Below, piece by piece: positions 50,018 to 59,154 of a stretch of DNA of 64,000 nt (position 1 is its first letter; every line of letters begins with the position of its first letter). The translations under genes and the position numbers were made by a program. The notes beneath the pieces were generated by a model. It made no database searches. It was not told where the DNA came from and saw only the letters and a list, made by a program, of their open reading frames with translations. The stretch spans positions 1 to 64,000 of the forward strand of contig JAFZWM010000004.1 in assembly GCA_017617315.1 (NCBI GenBank), read 5' to 3'. The stretch is from Bacteroidaceae bacterium. GTDB lineage: Bacteria > Bacteroidota > Bacteroidia > Bacteroidales > Bacteroidaceae.

Positions 50018-51436
50018 TTAGAAGTTGAAATAATTCTTAGCGTTGTTGTAGCAGATATCCTCAACCATCTGGTTCATGCGCTCAGCCTCGTAGCCAACGT
50101 ATGGAATCTCGCCGTTCTCGATATCGTTACCGATAAGGTTACAAAGGATACGACGGAAGTACTCATGACGTGGATAAGAAAGGAATGAACGAGAGTCGGT
50201 AAGCATACCAACGAAGCGTGAAAGAAGACCAAGAACAGAAAGAGCGTTCATCTGCTTCTGCATACCGTCCTTCTGATCGAGGAACCACCATCCTGAACCC
50301 CACTGGATCTTGCCCGGAACAGAACCGTCCTGGAAGTTGCCAAGCATAGTTGCAAGAACCTCGTTAGCACATGGGTTAAGGTTGTAAAGGATAGTCTTTG
50401 CAAGCTTGCCCTCCATGTTAAGGCGGTTAAGGAACTTAGAGCACTTCTTGGCTGTGTTGAACTCGCCGATTGAGTCGAAGCCAGTGTCAGGACCAAGCTG
50501 CTTGAACATCTTAGTATTGTTGTTGCGGATAGCACCGTAGTGGAACTGCTGTGTCCAGCCAGCCTCAGCATCCTGAACGGCAAATACATACATCATTGCG
50601 CTCTTGAACTTGAGGTTCTCCTCCTCTGTAAGCTGTGCACCGCCATATACCTTATTAAATATTGCGCTGATTTCAGCATCTGTATAATCCTCAGCATAGA
50701 ACTCCTCGATACCGTGGTCAGAAAGCTTACATCCCATAGATGCGAAGAAGTCGTGACGCTTCTGAAGAGCATCAACAAAGTCATTGAAGTTAGAGATTGT
50801 CATGCCAGCCATCTCAGCCAACTTGTCAACATATGCCTTGAACTCGGCAGGAACCTCAACAGCCATAGCCTTGTCTGGGCGCCATGCAGGGATCATGCGA
50901 GTCTTGCAAGTTGGGTCGGCAGCAACAATCTTGTGCCACTCAAGAGTGTCAACAGGATCGTCGGTAGTACAAACAGTCTCAACATTATAGTGAGCCATCA
51001 AGCCGCGTGGAGTAAACTTAGGGTCATTCTTGATGAGGTCGTTACACTTGTCATAGATTGCCTTAGCGTTAGTAGGGTTCAAAGTTTCATTGATTCCGAA
51101 AGCAGTCTTCAGCTCAAGGTGAGTCCAGTGATAAAGAGGGTTGCGGAATGTGTAAGGAACAGTCTCTGCCCACTTCTCAAACTTCTCCCAATCGGTAGTA
51201 TCCTTGCCTGTGCAGAAACGCTCGTCAACACCGTTAGAGCGCATTGCTCTCCACTTGTAGTGGTCGCCCATAAGCCAGATCTGCGCAATAGACTCGAAGC
51301 GCTTGTTCTCTGCAACCATCTGAGGGATGAGGTGGCAGTGGTAATCAATGATAGGCATCTTTGCAGCATGCTCGTGATACAACTTCTGTGCAGTTTCAGT
51401 CTGCAACAAGAAGTTTTCGTCCATAAACTGTTTCAT
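50018..51436 (-). CDS. uxaC: uronate (glucuronate) isomerase
   Basis: 472 aa. Amidohydrolase-like uronate isomerase: metal site IDYHCHLIPQ near residue 31, GDHYKWRAMRSNG, HYNVETVCTTDDP, and the C-terminal SYPRHEYFRRILCNLIG. It isomerises glucuronate or galacturonate to the keto form, the first step of the Ashwell pathway. Divergent from uxaB, which does the next step. Codon use (CTT, AAG, GTT) suggests strong expression. Confidence 0.97.
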   Translation of the reverse strand: MKQFMDENFLLQTETAQKLYHEHAAKMPIIDYHCHLIPQMVAENKRFESIAQIWLMGDHYKWRAMRSNGVDERFCTGKDTTDWEKFEKWAETVPYTFRNPLYHWTHLELKTAFGINETLNPTNAKAIYDKCNDLIKNDPKFTPRGLMAHYNVETVCTTDDPVDTLEWHKIVAADPTCKTRMIPAWRPDKAMAVEVPAEFKAYVDKLAEMAGMTISNFNDFVDALQKRHDFFASMGCKLSDHGIEEFYAEDYTDAEISAIFNKVYGGAQLTEEENLKFKSAMMYVFAVQDAEAGWTQQFHYGAIRNNNTKMFKQLGPDTGFDSIGEFNTAKKCSKFLNRLNMEGKLAKTILYNLNPCANEVLATMLGNFQDGSVPGKIQWGSGWWFLDQKDGMQKQMNALSVLGLLSRFVGMLTDSRSFLSYPRHEYFRRILCNLIGNDIENGEIPYVGYEAERMNQMVEDICYNNAKNYFNF

Positions 51437-51517
51437 TATTTTTATATATTTTTTTGATTAAAATGTCGTTAAATGTTAAACAGCATCAAATTCGCCGTTT
51501 TTTAGTGTTATCGCACA

Positions 51518-51548
51518 CAAAAGTATAAAATAAATTTGGTATTACAAA
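51518..51548 (-). promoter_or_regulatory. uxaC promoter
   Basis: Minus strand: TTTG (51545-51548), 19-bp spacer, TACTTTTG (51518-51525). A perfect Bacteroidetes promoter that interlocks with the uxaB promoter on the other strand. Confidence 0.85.
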
Positions 51549-51565
51549 ATTTATTCGTACTTTTG
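51535..51565 (+). promoter_or_regulatory. uxaB promoter
   Basis: Plus strand: TTTG (51535-51538), 19-bp spacer, TACTTTTG (51558-51565). It shares about 14 bp with the uxaC promoter, so the two minus-33 boxes lie inside each other's spacers. Confidence 0.85.
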
Positions 51566-51620
51566 TGGTGTTTATCAGAAACATTTAAGAAATTTATTAA
51601 CAAAAAAAACAGATATTATT

Positions 51621-53105
51621 ATGTTGCAGGCATTAAACAAAAGAACAGCGCCTAAGTCATGCGCGCCTGAAAGAATCATTCAGTTTGGTGAGGGTAACTT
51701 CCTTCGTGCTTTTGTAGATTGGATTATCTACAACATGAACCAGAAGACTAATTTCAACAGTAGCGTAGTAGTTGTGCAGCCTATCGAGAAAGGTATGGTT
51801 GAGTGGCTCAACGGTCAGGACTGTATGTATCACGTTAATCTTCAGGGTCTTGACGAGGGCAAGGCAGTAAACAGCCTTACTCGCATCGACGTTATCAGCC
51901 GCGCTCTTAACCCATACTCACAGAACGCTGCTTTCATGGCTCTTGCTGACCAGCCAGAAATCCGCTTCGTTATCTCTAACACAACTGAGGCCGGCATCAC
52001 TTTCGATGCTAACTGCAAGTTCAGCGATGCTCCTGCATCATCATATCCGGGCAAGCTTACACAGCTTCTCTACCGTCGTTTCAAGACATTCAACGGCGAT
52101 CCTAAGAAGGGTCTCATCATCATGCCTTGCGAGCTTATCTTCCTTAACGGCCACCACCTGAAGGAGTGCATCGAGAAGTACATCGAGCTTTGGAAGGCTG
52201 ACTTCGGTGCTGACTATGCTGCATTCAAGGAGTGGTTCGAGAAGTACAACTATGTATGCGCTACATTGGTTGACCGTATCGTTCCGGGCTTCCCACGCAA
52301 CGAAATCAAGGACATTCAGGAGAAGATAGGCTATGCCGACAACTTGGTTGTTCAGGCTGAAATCTTCCACTTGTGGGTTATCGAGAAGGCAAGCAACATG
52401 ACTTGCGACGAGCTTCGTGCTGAGTTCCCAGCAGAGAAGGCAGGCCTTCACGTTCTTATTGCCGAGAGCGAGGCTCCATACCACGCTCGTAAGGTAACAT
52501 TGCTCAACGGCCCTCACACTGTTCTCTCTCCTGTTACTTACCTCAGCGGTGTTAACATCGTTCGCGATGCTTGCAACCACCCTGTTCTTGGCAAGTACAT
52601 CGAGAAGGTACAGTTTGGCGAGTTGATGGAGACTCTCGACCTTCCAAAGGACGAGCTTCAGAAGTTTGCAGCCGATGTTGTTGAGCGTTTCAAGAACCCA
52701 TACGTTGACCATCAGGTTACTTCTATCATGCTTAACTCATTCCCTAAGTTCGAGACTCGCGACCTTCCAGGTCTTAAGATTTATCTTGAGCGCAAGGGCG
52801 AGCTTCCAAAGGGCTTGGTATTCGGTTTGGCAGCAATCATCACTTACTACAAGGGTGGCGTTCGCGAGGACGGCGCTCCTATCCAGCCAAACGACGCACA
52901 GGAGATTATGGATCTTCTTACTCAGCTTTGGGCTACTGGCGACACTCAGAAGGTTGCAGAGGGCGTTCTTGGCGCAACAGACGTTATCTGGAAGGAGAGC
53001 AAGCAGAACCTCAACGAGGTTCCTGGTCTTACTGCTCTTGTCAAGGAGTACCTCGACCTTATCCAGTCAAAGGGTATGCTTGAGGCTGTCAAGACAATTC
53101 TGTAA
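51621..53105 (+). CDS. uxaB: tagaturonate reductase (altronate oxidoreductase)
   Basis: 494 aa. Mannitol-dehydrogenase family: NAD-binding start IIQFGEGNFLRAFVDW, then the conserved PCELIFLNGHHLKECIEKY with the catalytic-type helix and ERFKNPYVDHQ. It reduces tagaturonate to altronate with NADH. Codon use is strongly biased (CTT, CGT, GTT, AAG), unlike the polyene cluster. A terminator follows at 53140-53169. Confidence 0.96.
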   Translation: MLQALNKRTAPKSCAPERIIQFGEGNFLRAFVDWIIYNMNQKTNFNSSVVVVQPIEKGMVEWLNGQDCMYHVNLQGLDEGKAVNSLTRIDVISRALNPYSQNAAFMALADQPEIRFVISNTTEAGITFDANCKFSDAPASSYPGKLTQLLYRRFKTFNGDPKKGLIIMPCELIFLNGHHLKECIEKYIELWKADFGADYAAFKEWFEKYNYVCATLVDRIVPGFPRNEIKDIQEKIGYADNLVVQAEIFHLWVIEKASNMTCDELRAEFPAEKAGLHVLIAESEAPYHARKVTLLNGPHTVLSPVTYLSGVNIVRDACNHPVLGKYIEKVQFGELMETLDLPKDELQKFAADVVERFKNPYVDHQVTSIMLNSFPKFETRDLPGLKIYLERKGELPKGLVFGLAAIITYYKGGVREDGAPIQPNDAQEIMDLLTQLWATGDTQKVAEGVLGATDVIWKESKQNLNEVPGLTALVKEYLDLIQSKGMLEAVKTIL

Positions 53106-53139
53106 TAGAATCACATTTGACCATATTTTTCAAGAAGGG

Positions 53140-53169
53140 GGATTCCAGAAAATGGAATCCTCTTTTTTT
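53140..53169 (+). terminator. terminator of uxaB
   Basis: Stem GGATTCCA / TGGAATCC (53140-53147, 53153-53160), loop of 5, then TCTTTTTTT. Confidence 0.9.
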
Positions 53170-53234
53170 GTATAAGCTATCTGAAAAAGCGAAATTCCAC
53201 GCCTCGAAAAAATAATCGGAACGGTTTTTGTTTC

Positions 53235-53261
53235 TTGATTGGCAGAAAATTTGTACTTTTG
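53235..53261 (+). promoter_or_regulatory. promoter of the thiamin uptake unit
   Basis: TTG at 53235-53237 and TACTTTTG at 53254-53261, about 20 bp before the riboswitch. Confidence 0.75.
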
Positions 53262-53278
53262 CACCGTTTTTTAACAAT

Positions 53279-53358
53279 TATCAAGGGGTGCTAACCGTTT
53301 GTTGGCTGAGATGATACCCTCGAACCTGAATCGGATAATGCCGACGTAGGTATGGATA
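53279..53358 (+). ncRNA. TPP (thiamin pyrophosphate) riboswitch
   Basis: The conserved TPP aptamer blocks are in order: AAGGGGTGCTAACC, GGCTGAGATGATACCC, GAACCTGAATCGGATAATG, CCGACGTAGG. It would sense TPP and reduce expression of the downstream receptor and permease. A weak hairpin (GTTGT...ACAAC, 53360-53380) followed by CCCCCG and a T8 run just before the ATG may be the expression platform; terminator and start-region sequestration both fit. Confidence 0.95.
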
Positions 53359-53395
53359 GGTTGTTTTTCGGACACAACTCCCCCGTTTTTTTTAG

Positions 53396-55777
53396 ATGAA
53401 CATGAAAAAGATTGTATTGCTGGGCATTTCAACAATGTCCGTGGCGACGGCTGCACATGCGCAGTACGACTCGCTGAAGATTGAACAGATGCAAGAGGTT
53501 GTTGTTAACGGCGTAAGAGCGCAGAAGAACGCTCCGTATGCCATTACGAATATCAAGAAGGCAGAACTGCAATCATTTGCACGGACTGGCAAGGAACTGC
53601 CGATGCTGTTTTCGCAGACTCCGGGCGTTATTGCGTGGAGCGACAACGGCGTCGGTACAGGAACATCGTACATGAGAATCCGCGGCGCAGGCGACTCGCG
53701 CATAAACGTAACGCTCGACGGAATGCCGCTCAACTCGCCCGAAGACCAATGCGTTTTCTGGGCTAACATGAACAGCTACGGAGCAATGCTCGGCTCGGTA
53801 CAGATTCAGCGAGGCGTTGGAACATCAACCAACGGCGACGGCGCATTCGGCGGAACGGTGGCTCTCTCAACTGCCACACCTTCGCCAACACCGACAGCCG
53901 AGGTGTCGGCCTCATACGGCTCTTACAACACTTGGAACGCCGGAGTATCGCTCTCATCGGGCCTGCTCTTCAAACACCTTATCATAGACGGAGCATACCA
54001 CGAAACGAATACCGACGGATTCATTCACGGAACGGCAGGACGCTCGGGCTCATACTACGGCGGTCTGACATGGATGAACGACCGTATTCAGATCAGATAC
54101 AAGAACATAGGCAACTTTGAGAAAACCGGACAAGCTTGGAGCGGCATTACTGCCGGCGACGACGACCTTAGTCTGATGGACGGAACATACGGCGCAAACA
54201 CAGGCATAAAGACATACAAAGACATGTACGATGCCGGATTGGGACGCTTCAACTCGCTTTACGAGCGACTCGTTTACGACGAAAGTGGAAACTTTGCAAA
54301 GGATGCCAATGGAAAATACATAACCAAGCGTTACGAGATGAACGACGGCTCGCTATGGAGCAGAACGACCGACAACTTCTGGCAAGACCACAACATTCTG
54401 TCGTTTGCGTGGGACATAAACAACTATTGGAGCACAACGGCATCGGCACGCTACACTTACGGATACGGATATTACGACCAGTTCCGCTACAACTACAAAC
54501 TCTCCAAATTCGGTCTGAAATATACTGATGCCGACGGCAACGCAGTGAAGAGAAGCGACTTTGTGCGCAAGAAAGGCCTTGAGCAGAATACCTACGGACT
54601 GGTGTGGAACACAAGCTACAAGCGCAACCGCTGGGACATCGTAGGCGGCGTGGCTATGCAGTATTTCAGCGGAAACCACTTCGGCTACATCACTTATATT
54701 GCCGACAAGGATATTGCTGCCACATTCCTTAAAAACGGCAGATACGACTATTACGATTCTGACGCGACAAAGACCGACGGAAGCGCGTTTGCAAAGGCGG
54801 CATTCAGCATAACCGACAACTGGAACGTGTTTGCCGACATTCAGTATCGCCACGTTGGCTACAAGACCGACGGAATCAACGACAAGTTTTACGACAACAA
54901 TAGCGGTTTCTACAACCAAAAACTGGACATCGACAAGAAATACGACTTTTTCAATCCGAAAGCCGGATTCTCGTGGACTATGGGCGAACACCGCGTCTAC
55001 GGTTCAGCAGCCTTGAGCCATCGCGAGCCTGAGCGCAACAATTTTACCGACAACGGCTCATATCCTGCTCCGAAAGCCGAATCGCTCCTTGACTACGAGC
55101 TTGGCTACACCCTTAGCTGCAAGAAATACCGCTTCGGAATAAATCTGTATTACATGGACTATACCGACCAGTTTGTGCAGACAGGACAAGAGAACGAGAT
55201 TGGCGAGAAGCTGACAACGAACATCAAGGACAGCTATCGCGCCGGAATAGAGCTGCAATGCGGAGCCGACTTCACGCCTTGGCTGAGCCTCGACCTTAAC
55301 ATGGCGGTTAGCCAGAACAAGATTAAGGATTTCGACGAGGTTGTTGAAGACTGGGACAGCAAGGCTAAGTTCAGAACAATCCACTACGACAACTCTACCC
55401 TCGCCTTCTCGCCAGCCTTCACGGGCAACGCCTTCCTCAGCTTCCACCACAAGGGAATGACGGCGGTTTGGCACACATCGGCAGTAGGCCGTCAGTATCT
55501 CGACAATACCGAGAACAAAGACCGCTCTCTGCCAGCCTTCAGCGTATCGAACATACATCTGGGCTACACTATGCCGATAAAGCCGCTGCACATAAAGGAG
55601 GCTGTCTTCGGGCTCGACTTCAACAACGTGTTCAACGCACGATATGCCACAAGCGGATGGGTTTATTCTGCCATCTGCGAAAGCTACGGACATCCAAACG
55701 ACAACCGATACTATCAGCTTGGATTCGTTCCGATGGCTGGCTTTACGATGATGGGCAACATCACCCTAAAATTCTGA
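53396..55777 (+). CDS. TonB-dependent outer-membrane receptor, probably for thiamin
   Basis: 793 aa. Signal peptide KKIVLLGISTMSVATAAHAQ; plug domain ~25-160 (MQEVVVNGVRAQKNAPYAI, YMRIRGAGDSRINVTLDGMP); barrel to the end (...MMGNITLKF). It lacks the N-terminal carboxypeptidase-like domain of the receptor at 6781. Substrate is assigned because a TPP riboswitch precedes it and a PnuT-type permease follows after 8 bp. Confidence 0.93.
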   Translation: MNMKKIVLLGISTMSVATAAHAQYDSLKIEQMQEVVVNGVRAQKNAPYAITNIKKAELQSFARTGKELPMLFSQTPGVIAWSDNGVGTGTSYMRIRGAGDSRINVTLDGMPLNSPEDQCVFWANMNSYGAMLGSVQIQRGVGTSTNGDGAFGGTVALSTATPSPTPTAEVSASYGSYNTWNAGVSLSSGLLFKHLIIDGAYHETNTDGFIHGTAGRSGSYYGGLTWMNDRIQIRYKNIGNFEKTGQAWSGITAGDDDLSLMDGTYGANTGIKTYKDMYDAGLGRFNSLYERLVYDESGNFAKDANGKYITKRYEMNDGSLWSRTTDNFWQDHNILSFAWDINNYWSTTASARYTYGYGYYDQFRYNYKLSKFGLKYTDADGNAVKRSDFVRKKGLEQNTYGLVWNTSYKRNRWDIVGGVAMQYFSGNHFGYITYIADKDIAATFLKNGRYDYYDSDATKTDGSAFAKAAFSITDNWNVFADIQYRHVGYKTDGINDKFYDNNSGFYNQKLDIDKKYDFFNPKAGFSWTMGEHRVYGSAALSHREPERNNFTDNGSYPAPKAESLLDYELGYTLSCKKYRFGINLYYMDYTDQFVQTGQENEIGEKLTTNIKDSYRAGIELQCGADFTPWLSLDLNMAVSQNKIKDFDEVVEDWDSKAKFRTIHYDNSTLAFSPAFTGNAFLSFHHKGMTAVWHTSAVGRQYLDNTENKDRSLPAFSVSNIHLGYTMPIKPLHIKEAVFGLDFNNVFNARYATSGWVYSAICESYGHPNDNRYYQLGFVPMAGFTMMGNITLKF

Positions 55778-55785
55778 CATAAAAA

Positions 55786-56373
55786 ATGGATACACTTAAA
55801 TTCCTCGATATTCTGGGCTTCGCCGTTGGTCTTGTCTATCTTTACCTCGAATACAAGGCGAACATCTGGCTGTGGCTGGCAAGCATAGTTATGCCGGCAA
55901 TAGACATGGTGCTGTATTTCAAGGCGGGGCTTTATGCCGACTTCGGAATGGCGGTTTACTACTGCCTCACGTCTGTTTACGGCGTTGCCATCTGGAAGCT
56001 TGGGCGAAAGGATGACAAGCACGGCGCAGGCGACATGCCTATCACGCATCTGAAGAAGTCGTACATCCTTCCCGTTGCGGCATGCACGATGATTATATGG
56101 CTGGCTATATGGTGGTTTCTTGCCAACTACACCAACAGTACCGTTCCGGTGAGCGATGCCTTTACCACGGCACTAAGCATCGTGGCTCTGTGGGCCTTGG
56201 CGCACAAGTACGTTGAGCAATGGCTGCTGTGGCTGGTTGTAGATGCCATAAGCTTTGCGCTCTACATTCACAAGGGCATTCCGTTTAAGGCATGTATCTA
56301 CGGAATTTATACGGTTTTCGCCATCTTCGGCTATCTGAAATGGCTGAAGATGATGAAAGAACAGACAGCCTGA
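55786..56373 (+). CDS. pnuT: PnuC-family permease, likely thiamin transporter PnuT
   Basis: 195 aa, seven predicted membrane segments. The family patterns are present: LVYLYLEYKANIWLWLASIV, YYCLTSVYGVAIWKLG and EQWLLWLVVDAISFALYIHKG. The family carries nicotinamide riboside (PnuC) or thiamin (PnuT); the riboswitch-controlled operon argues for thiamin. Thiamin pyrophosphokinase is not seen in the window. Confidence 0.93.
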   Translation: MDTLKFLDILGFAVGLVYLYLEYKANIWLWLASIVMPAIDMVLYFKAGLYADFGMAVYYCLTSVYGVAIWKLGRKDDKHGAGDMPITHLKKSYILPVAACTMIIWLAIWWFLANYTNSTVPVSDAFTTALSIVALWALAHKYVEQWLLWLVVDAISFALYIHKGIPFKACIYGIYTVFAIFGYLKWLKMMKEQTA

Positions 56374-56391
56374 CAATTTATTTACGATTAT

Positions 56392-56432
56392 AAAAAGTGC
56401 CGCGACAAAGATTGATTGCCGCGGCACTTTTT
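56392..56432. terminator. bidirectional terminator
   Basis: Perfect 13-bp stem AAAAAGTGCCGCG / CGCGGCACTTTTT (56392-56404, 56420-56432) between convergent pnuT and the TlpA-like gene. It serves both strands. Confidence 0.92.
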
Positions 56433-56450
56433 TTCATATCAGGCAGCCCG

Positions 56451-58832
56451 TTACTTTATCTTGTCAAGAACCTTTTTGAGAACGTCGATGCTGCGCGCAT
56501 CAACATCTACGTCTACCAGATTGCCGTTGCGGTCAATCAGACGGTAGGTTGGATAGCCCTTTACGCCCACGAAACGCTCAACGGCACTCTGCTGGTCGGC
56601 TGGCAGGTTGTAGTGAACCACGTTGTCGCCCGTTACATCATACTGCTTTATCACATTCTTCCAAGCATCTTCGGGGCTGCGGTTGGCAAGGTAGAGATAC
56701 ACAAGGTCGTAGTCCTTCAGGCTCTCGTATTCCTGCTTGCTTTTTTCCAGAGCCATTCGGCAAGGCATGCACCAAGTTCCCCACACATCGAGCAGAATAA
56801 TCTTACCCTTGTAAGGCTCTATTATCTTGCGCAGAATCTTCTCGCCCTCGGTCATTCCGGCAATATCTGATGCCGACCTTGTGTATTTAGACACATCTTT
56901 CTTGGCAAGAGCCAGATACTTGTTCTGCAAAGTGTTGATAGCGGCCTTGGCAGATGGCTGCGACACCAGTTCGTCTACATAACGCGCAGCCGTTTCGTTA
57001 AGCGGCTCGCCTGTATCCGTCATGCTGCCGTACAAAAATCTTGAAACAAGAATGTCGCGCGTATCCTTGTCAATATTCAAAGACTCGGCAATTTCAAGAA
57101 ATATGTATAAGTCGAACAAAGAATTTTCGTCGTCGAGAACCTTCTTTATGTCTTCGCGCTCCAGAATCTTGGCACTCTTCTTCATATAATCGTTCGGCTT
57201 CTCATTCCGTTTGTCGTAATCAGCCTCCAAAGTACTTCTCCACTCTGCGGCGTTACGCTCGAGTTGAGCCAGTTCGTCGTCTGTAATCTTTACCTTTCCG
57301 GCATCGCGATAGCGTCGCAGAATCTGCGGATATAAATATTCGTAAATCGCCTCGCCATCTTGGCTACGTGAAGGAAGAACGACATACTTGCTGTAAAAAG
57401 TAGTCATTCTCCTTACATAATATTCCTGAAATTTCCAGAACGCACGGCACATAAGGCTGTTTTCGTTGCGCTTAGACCATAAGTCTTTAAGATTAGCATC
57501 TACAATCTCGCGAACAAAATCGTACTTATTTGCAAACGACTGTGCAACAAAATTATAGTATGCAGCCTCTGCCTCGTAGCTTTTGGCGCGATATGCAAAG
57601 AAGCGGTCGGAAACCGTTGGATGCTTCTCGGCAATCTCCTTCAGCTCTGCCACGATATCAGAGTTCTGCGTTTTCATACCGTCAAACATCTTTCTCGCAT
57701 CGTCTTCGGTCATGTCATATTTATACCGATACTGCTGCCATCTGTACTGATAGGCAAGCGTTTCGTTTTGCAGACGGCAGTTTTTGCCCATAAAGAACTT
57801 GTGCCCGAACTTGAAGTCGTAGAACAAGAAGTAAGTCTCGCCCGGCTCAAGGATTGTGCGGATGAATGTTCTGTCCCAATCGAAAAACGCCTCGAAAGAG
57901 TTTGGCATCGGCACTTTTACTACAAATCTGCCAAGCGAATCCATTTTGCCGAAAACATTTACGTCCTCTCCCGTTATTGGATTGGTAAAATTAACATTGT
58001 ACGAATTGTCATCATACCGTTCGGCACGCGGTCTGTTTCTGAGCCAGCCCACAAGCGTTACGGTATCGGTCTTGAAATGTGTGTTCTTGAAGGTTGGATT
58101 CGTGTCTTTCGTAGGATAGTCGGGCAAAGTAATAGATGTAAGGAGCGAATAAGTGGCTTTCTTGCCATCTATGGCAATTATGCGCTTGCCGTCCTTTATC
58201 TTGTCGGCATTCACCACGATTTCCTTGCCGTCATTTTCGAGCACAAACATGTATTTGTCGCCCTTCTGCTGCTTCTGCTTGTAGTTCCAGAACTTGCAGT
58301 CGTATATTGCAAAGTCCTCGTAGAAGCCAATCTCCCAGTCGCCCGTCTGCTCGTTTCGCCAGCTTGTAGGATACATCTGCTGCGCCACCGAGCCGAAGTT
58401 CTGCACGCCACGGATTATGAATGCTCCCTTGGCATCGCCCTCTACAAAATCGAATTTTGTGGCAGATGACGGCAGCGGCTCGAAGTGGAACACGACATCT
58501 GTTTCGCCACGCCCTTTAAGATAGATGTGCTTGTCGAGCTCTATGCCGTCGCATTTTTTCAAGGCATACTGCTTGCCGGCAGCCTCCAGACGAGTGGCAG
58601 AGGCAAACTGAATCCAAGAGTCGGGGCGATTGGCAACGTGCATCATCACGCGCGTCTCGTCGCTAGCAAACTCAACGCGCTTTATGTCAAGAAGCGTGTT
58701 GAAATACCCATCTATTTGGGTGTTTTCCTCGGTTACAACTGGGCGTTCCCATACCACTACCTTTCCTTTTGCCGAAACTGGCTGAACGCTTAGCATCAGC
58801 ACGGCAATCAACATTGTGAAGAATGTTTTCAT
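56451..58832 (-). CDS. large TlpA-like thioredoxin-fold protein
   Basis: 793 aa. Signal peptide KTFFTMLIAVLMLSVQPVSA. Residues ~25-640 are a long helical/strand-rich region of no recognised family, with N-terminal beta domains and a helical middle. The C-terminal ~140 residues are a thioredoxin domain: LLDVWGTWCMPCRMALEKS with the CMPC active site and VKGYPTYRLIDRNG with the cis-Pro. Such proteins are periplasmic disulfide oxidoreductases in Bacteroidetes; the partner is unknown. A single gene. Confidence 0.9.
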   Translation of the reverse strand: MKTFFTMLIAVLMLSVQPVSAKGKVVVWERPVVTEENTQIDGYFNTLLDIKRVEFASDETRVMMHVANRPDSWIQFASATRLEAAGKQYALKKCDGIELDKHIYLKGRGETDVVFHFEPLPSSATKFDFVEGDAKGAFIIRGVQNFGSVAQQMYPTSWRNEQTGDWEIGFYEDFAIYDCKFWNYKQKQQKGDKYMFVLENDGKEIVVNADKIKDGKRIIAIDGKKATYSLLTSITLPDYPTKDTNPTFKNTHFKTDTVTLVGWLRNRPRAERYDDNSYNVNFTNPITGEDVNVFGKMDSLGRFVVKVPMPNSFEAFFDWDRTFIRTILEPGETYFLFYDFKFGHKFFMGKNCRLQNETLAYQYRWQQYRYKYDMTEDDARKMFDGMKTQNSDIVAELKEIAEKHPTVSDRFFAYRAKSYEAEAAYYNFVAQSFANKYDFVREIVDANLKDLWSKRNENSLMCRAFWKFQEYYVRRMTTFYSKYVVLPSRSQDGEAIYEYLYPQILRRYRDAGKVKITDDELAQLERNAAEWRSTLEADYDKRNEKPNDYMKKSAKILEREDIKKVLDDENSLFDLYIFLEIAESLNIDKDTRDILVSRFLYGSMTDTGEPLNETAARYVDELVSQPSAKAAINTLQNKYLALAKKDVSKYTRSASDIAGMTEGEKILRKIIEPYKGKIILLDVWGTWCMPCRMALEKSKQEYESLKDYDLVYLYLANRSPEDAWKNVIKQYDVTGDNVVHYNLPADQQSAVERFVGVKGYPTYRLIDRNGNLVDVDVDARSIDVLKKVLDKIK

Positions 58833-59154
58833 TTCTTTGTTTTAGAATTTAAATAATTGTTTTTGCACTTATAATAAGATTAAAAGTCAGCTATTTACGC
58901 ATTTCAGTTAAATTGCGAGATAGTTTCCGCATGCAAATATAAGAATATTTTTCAAAAATCAAAAAAAAAGTACTTTTTCGAAAAGGGGGGGTGTTTACGG
59001 AAAGAAGGTGGCAAGAAGGGCGGCAAGCGAAAACCCCCTTCGGGATTCCTTCGAGATGCGTTCGGGACGCGAGTGTGAAAAACGAGCATAAAAAAGCCCG
59101 CATCTTTTCACAAAGATACGAGCCTGAAGAAATCTATTTTCCTTTTACTTATGT
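58833..59154. other. spacer with short degenerate 11-bp phased run
   Basis: No gene. 59010-59075 divides into six loose 11-bp units (GGCAAGAAGGG, CGGCAAGCGAA, AACCCCCTTCG, GGATTCCTTCG, AGATGCGTTCG, GGACGCGAGTG), resembling the ends of arrays 3-5. The rest is AT-rich. Confidence 0.5.
59096..59123 (-). terminator. terminator of the SLC13 gene
   Basis: On the minus strand GCTCGTATCTTT pairs completely with AAAGATGCGGGC (59112-59123 and 59096-59107, two wobble pairs), 4-base loop, then TTTTTT. Confidence 0.85.
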
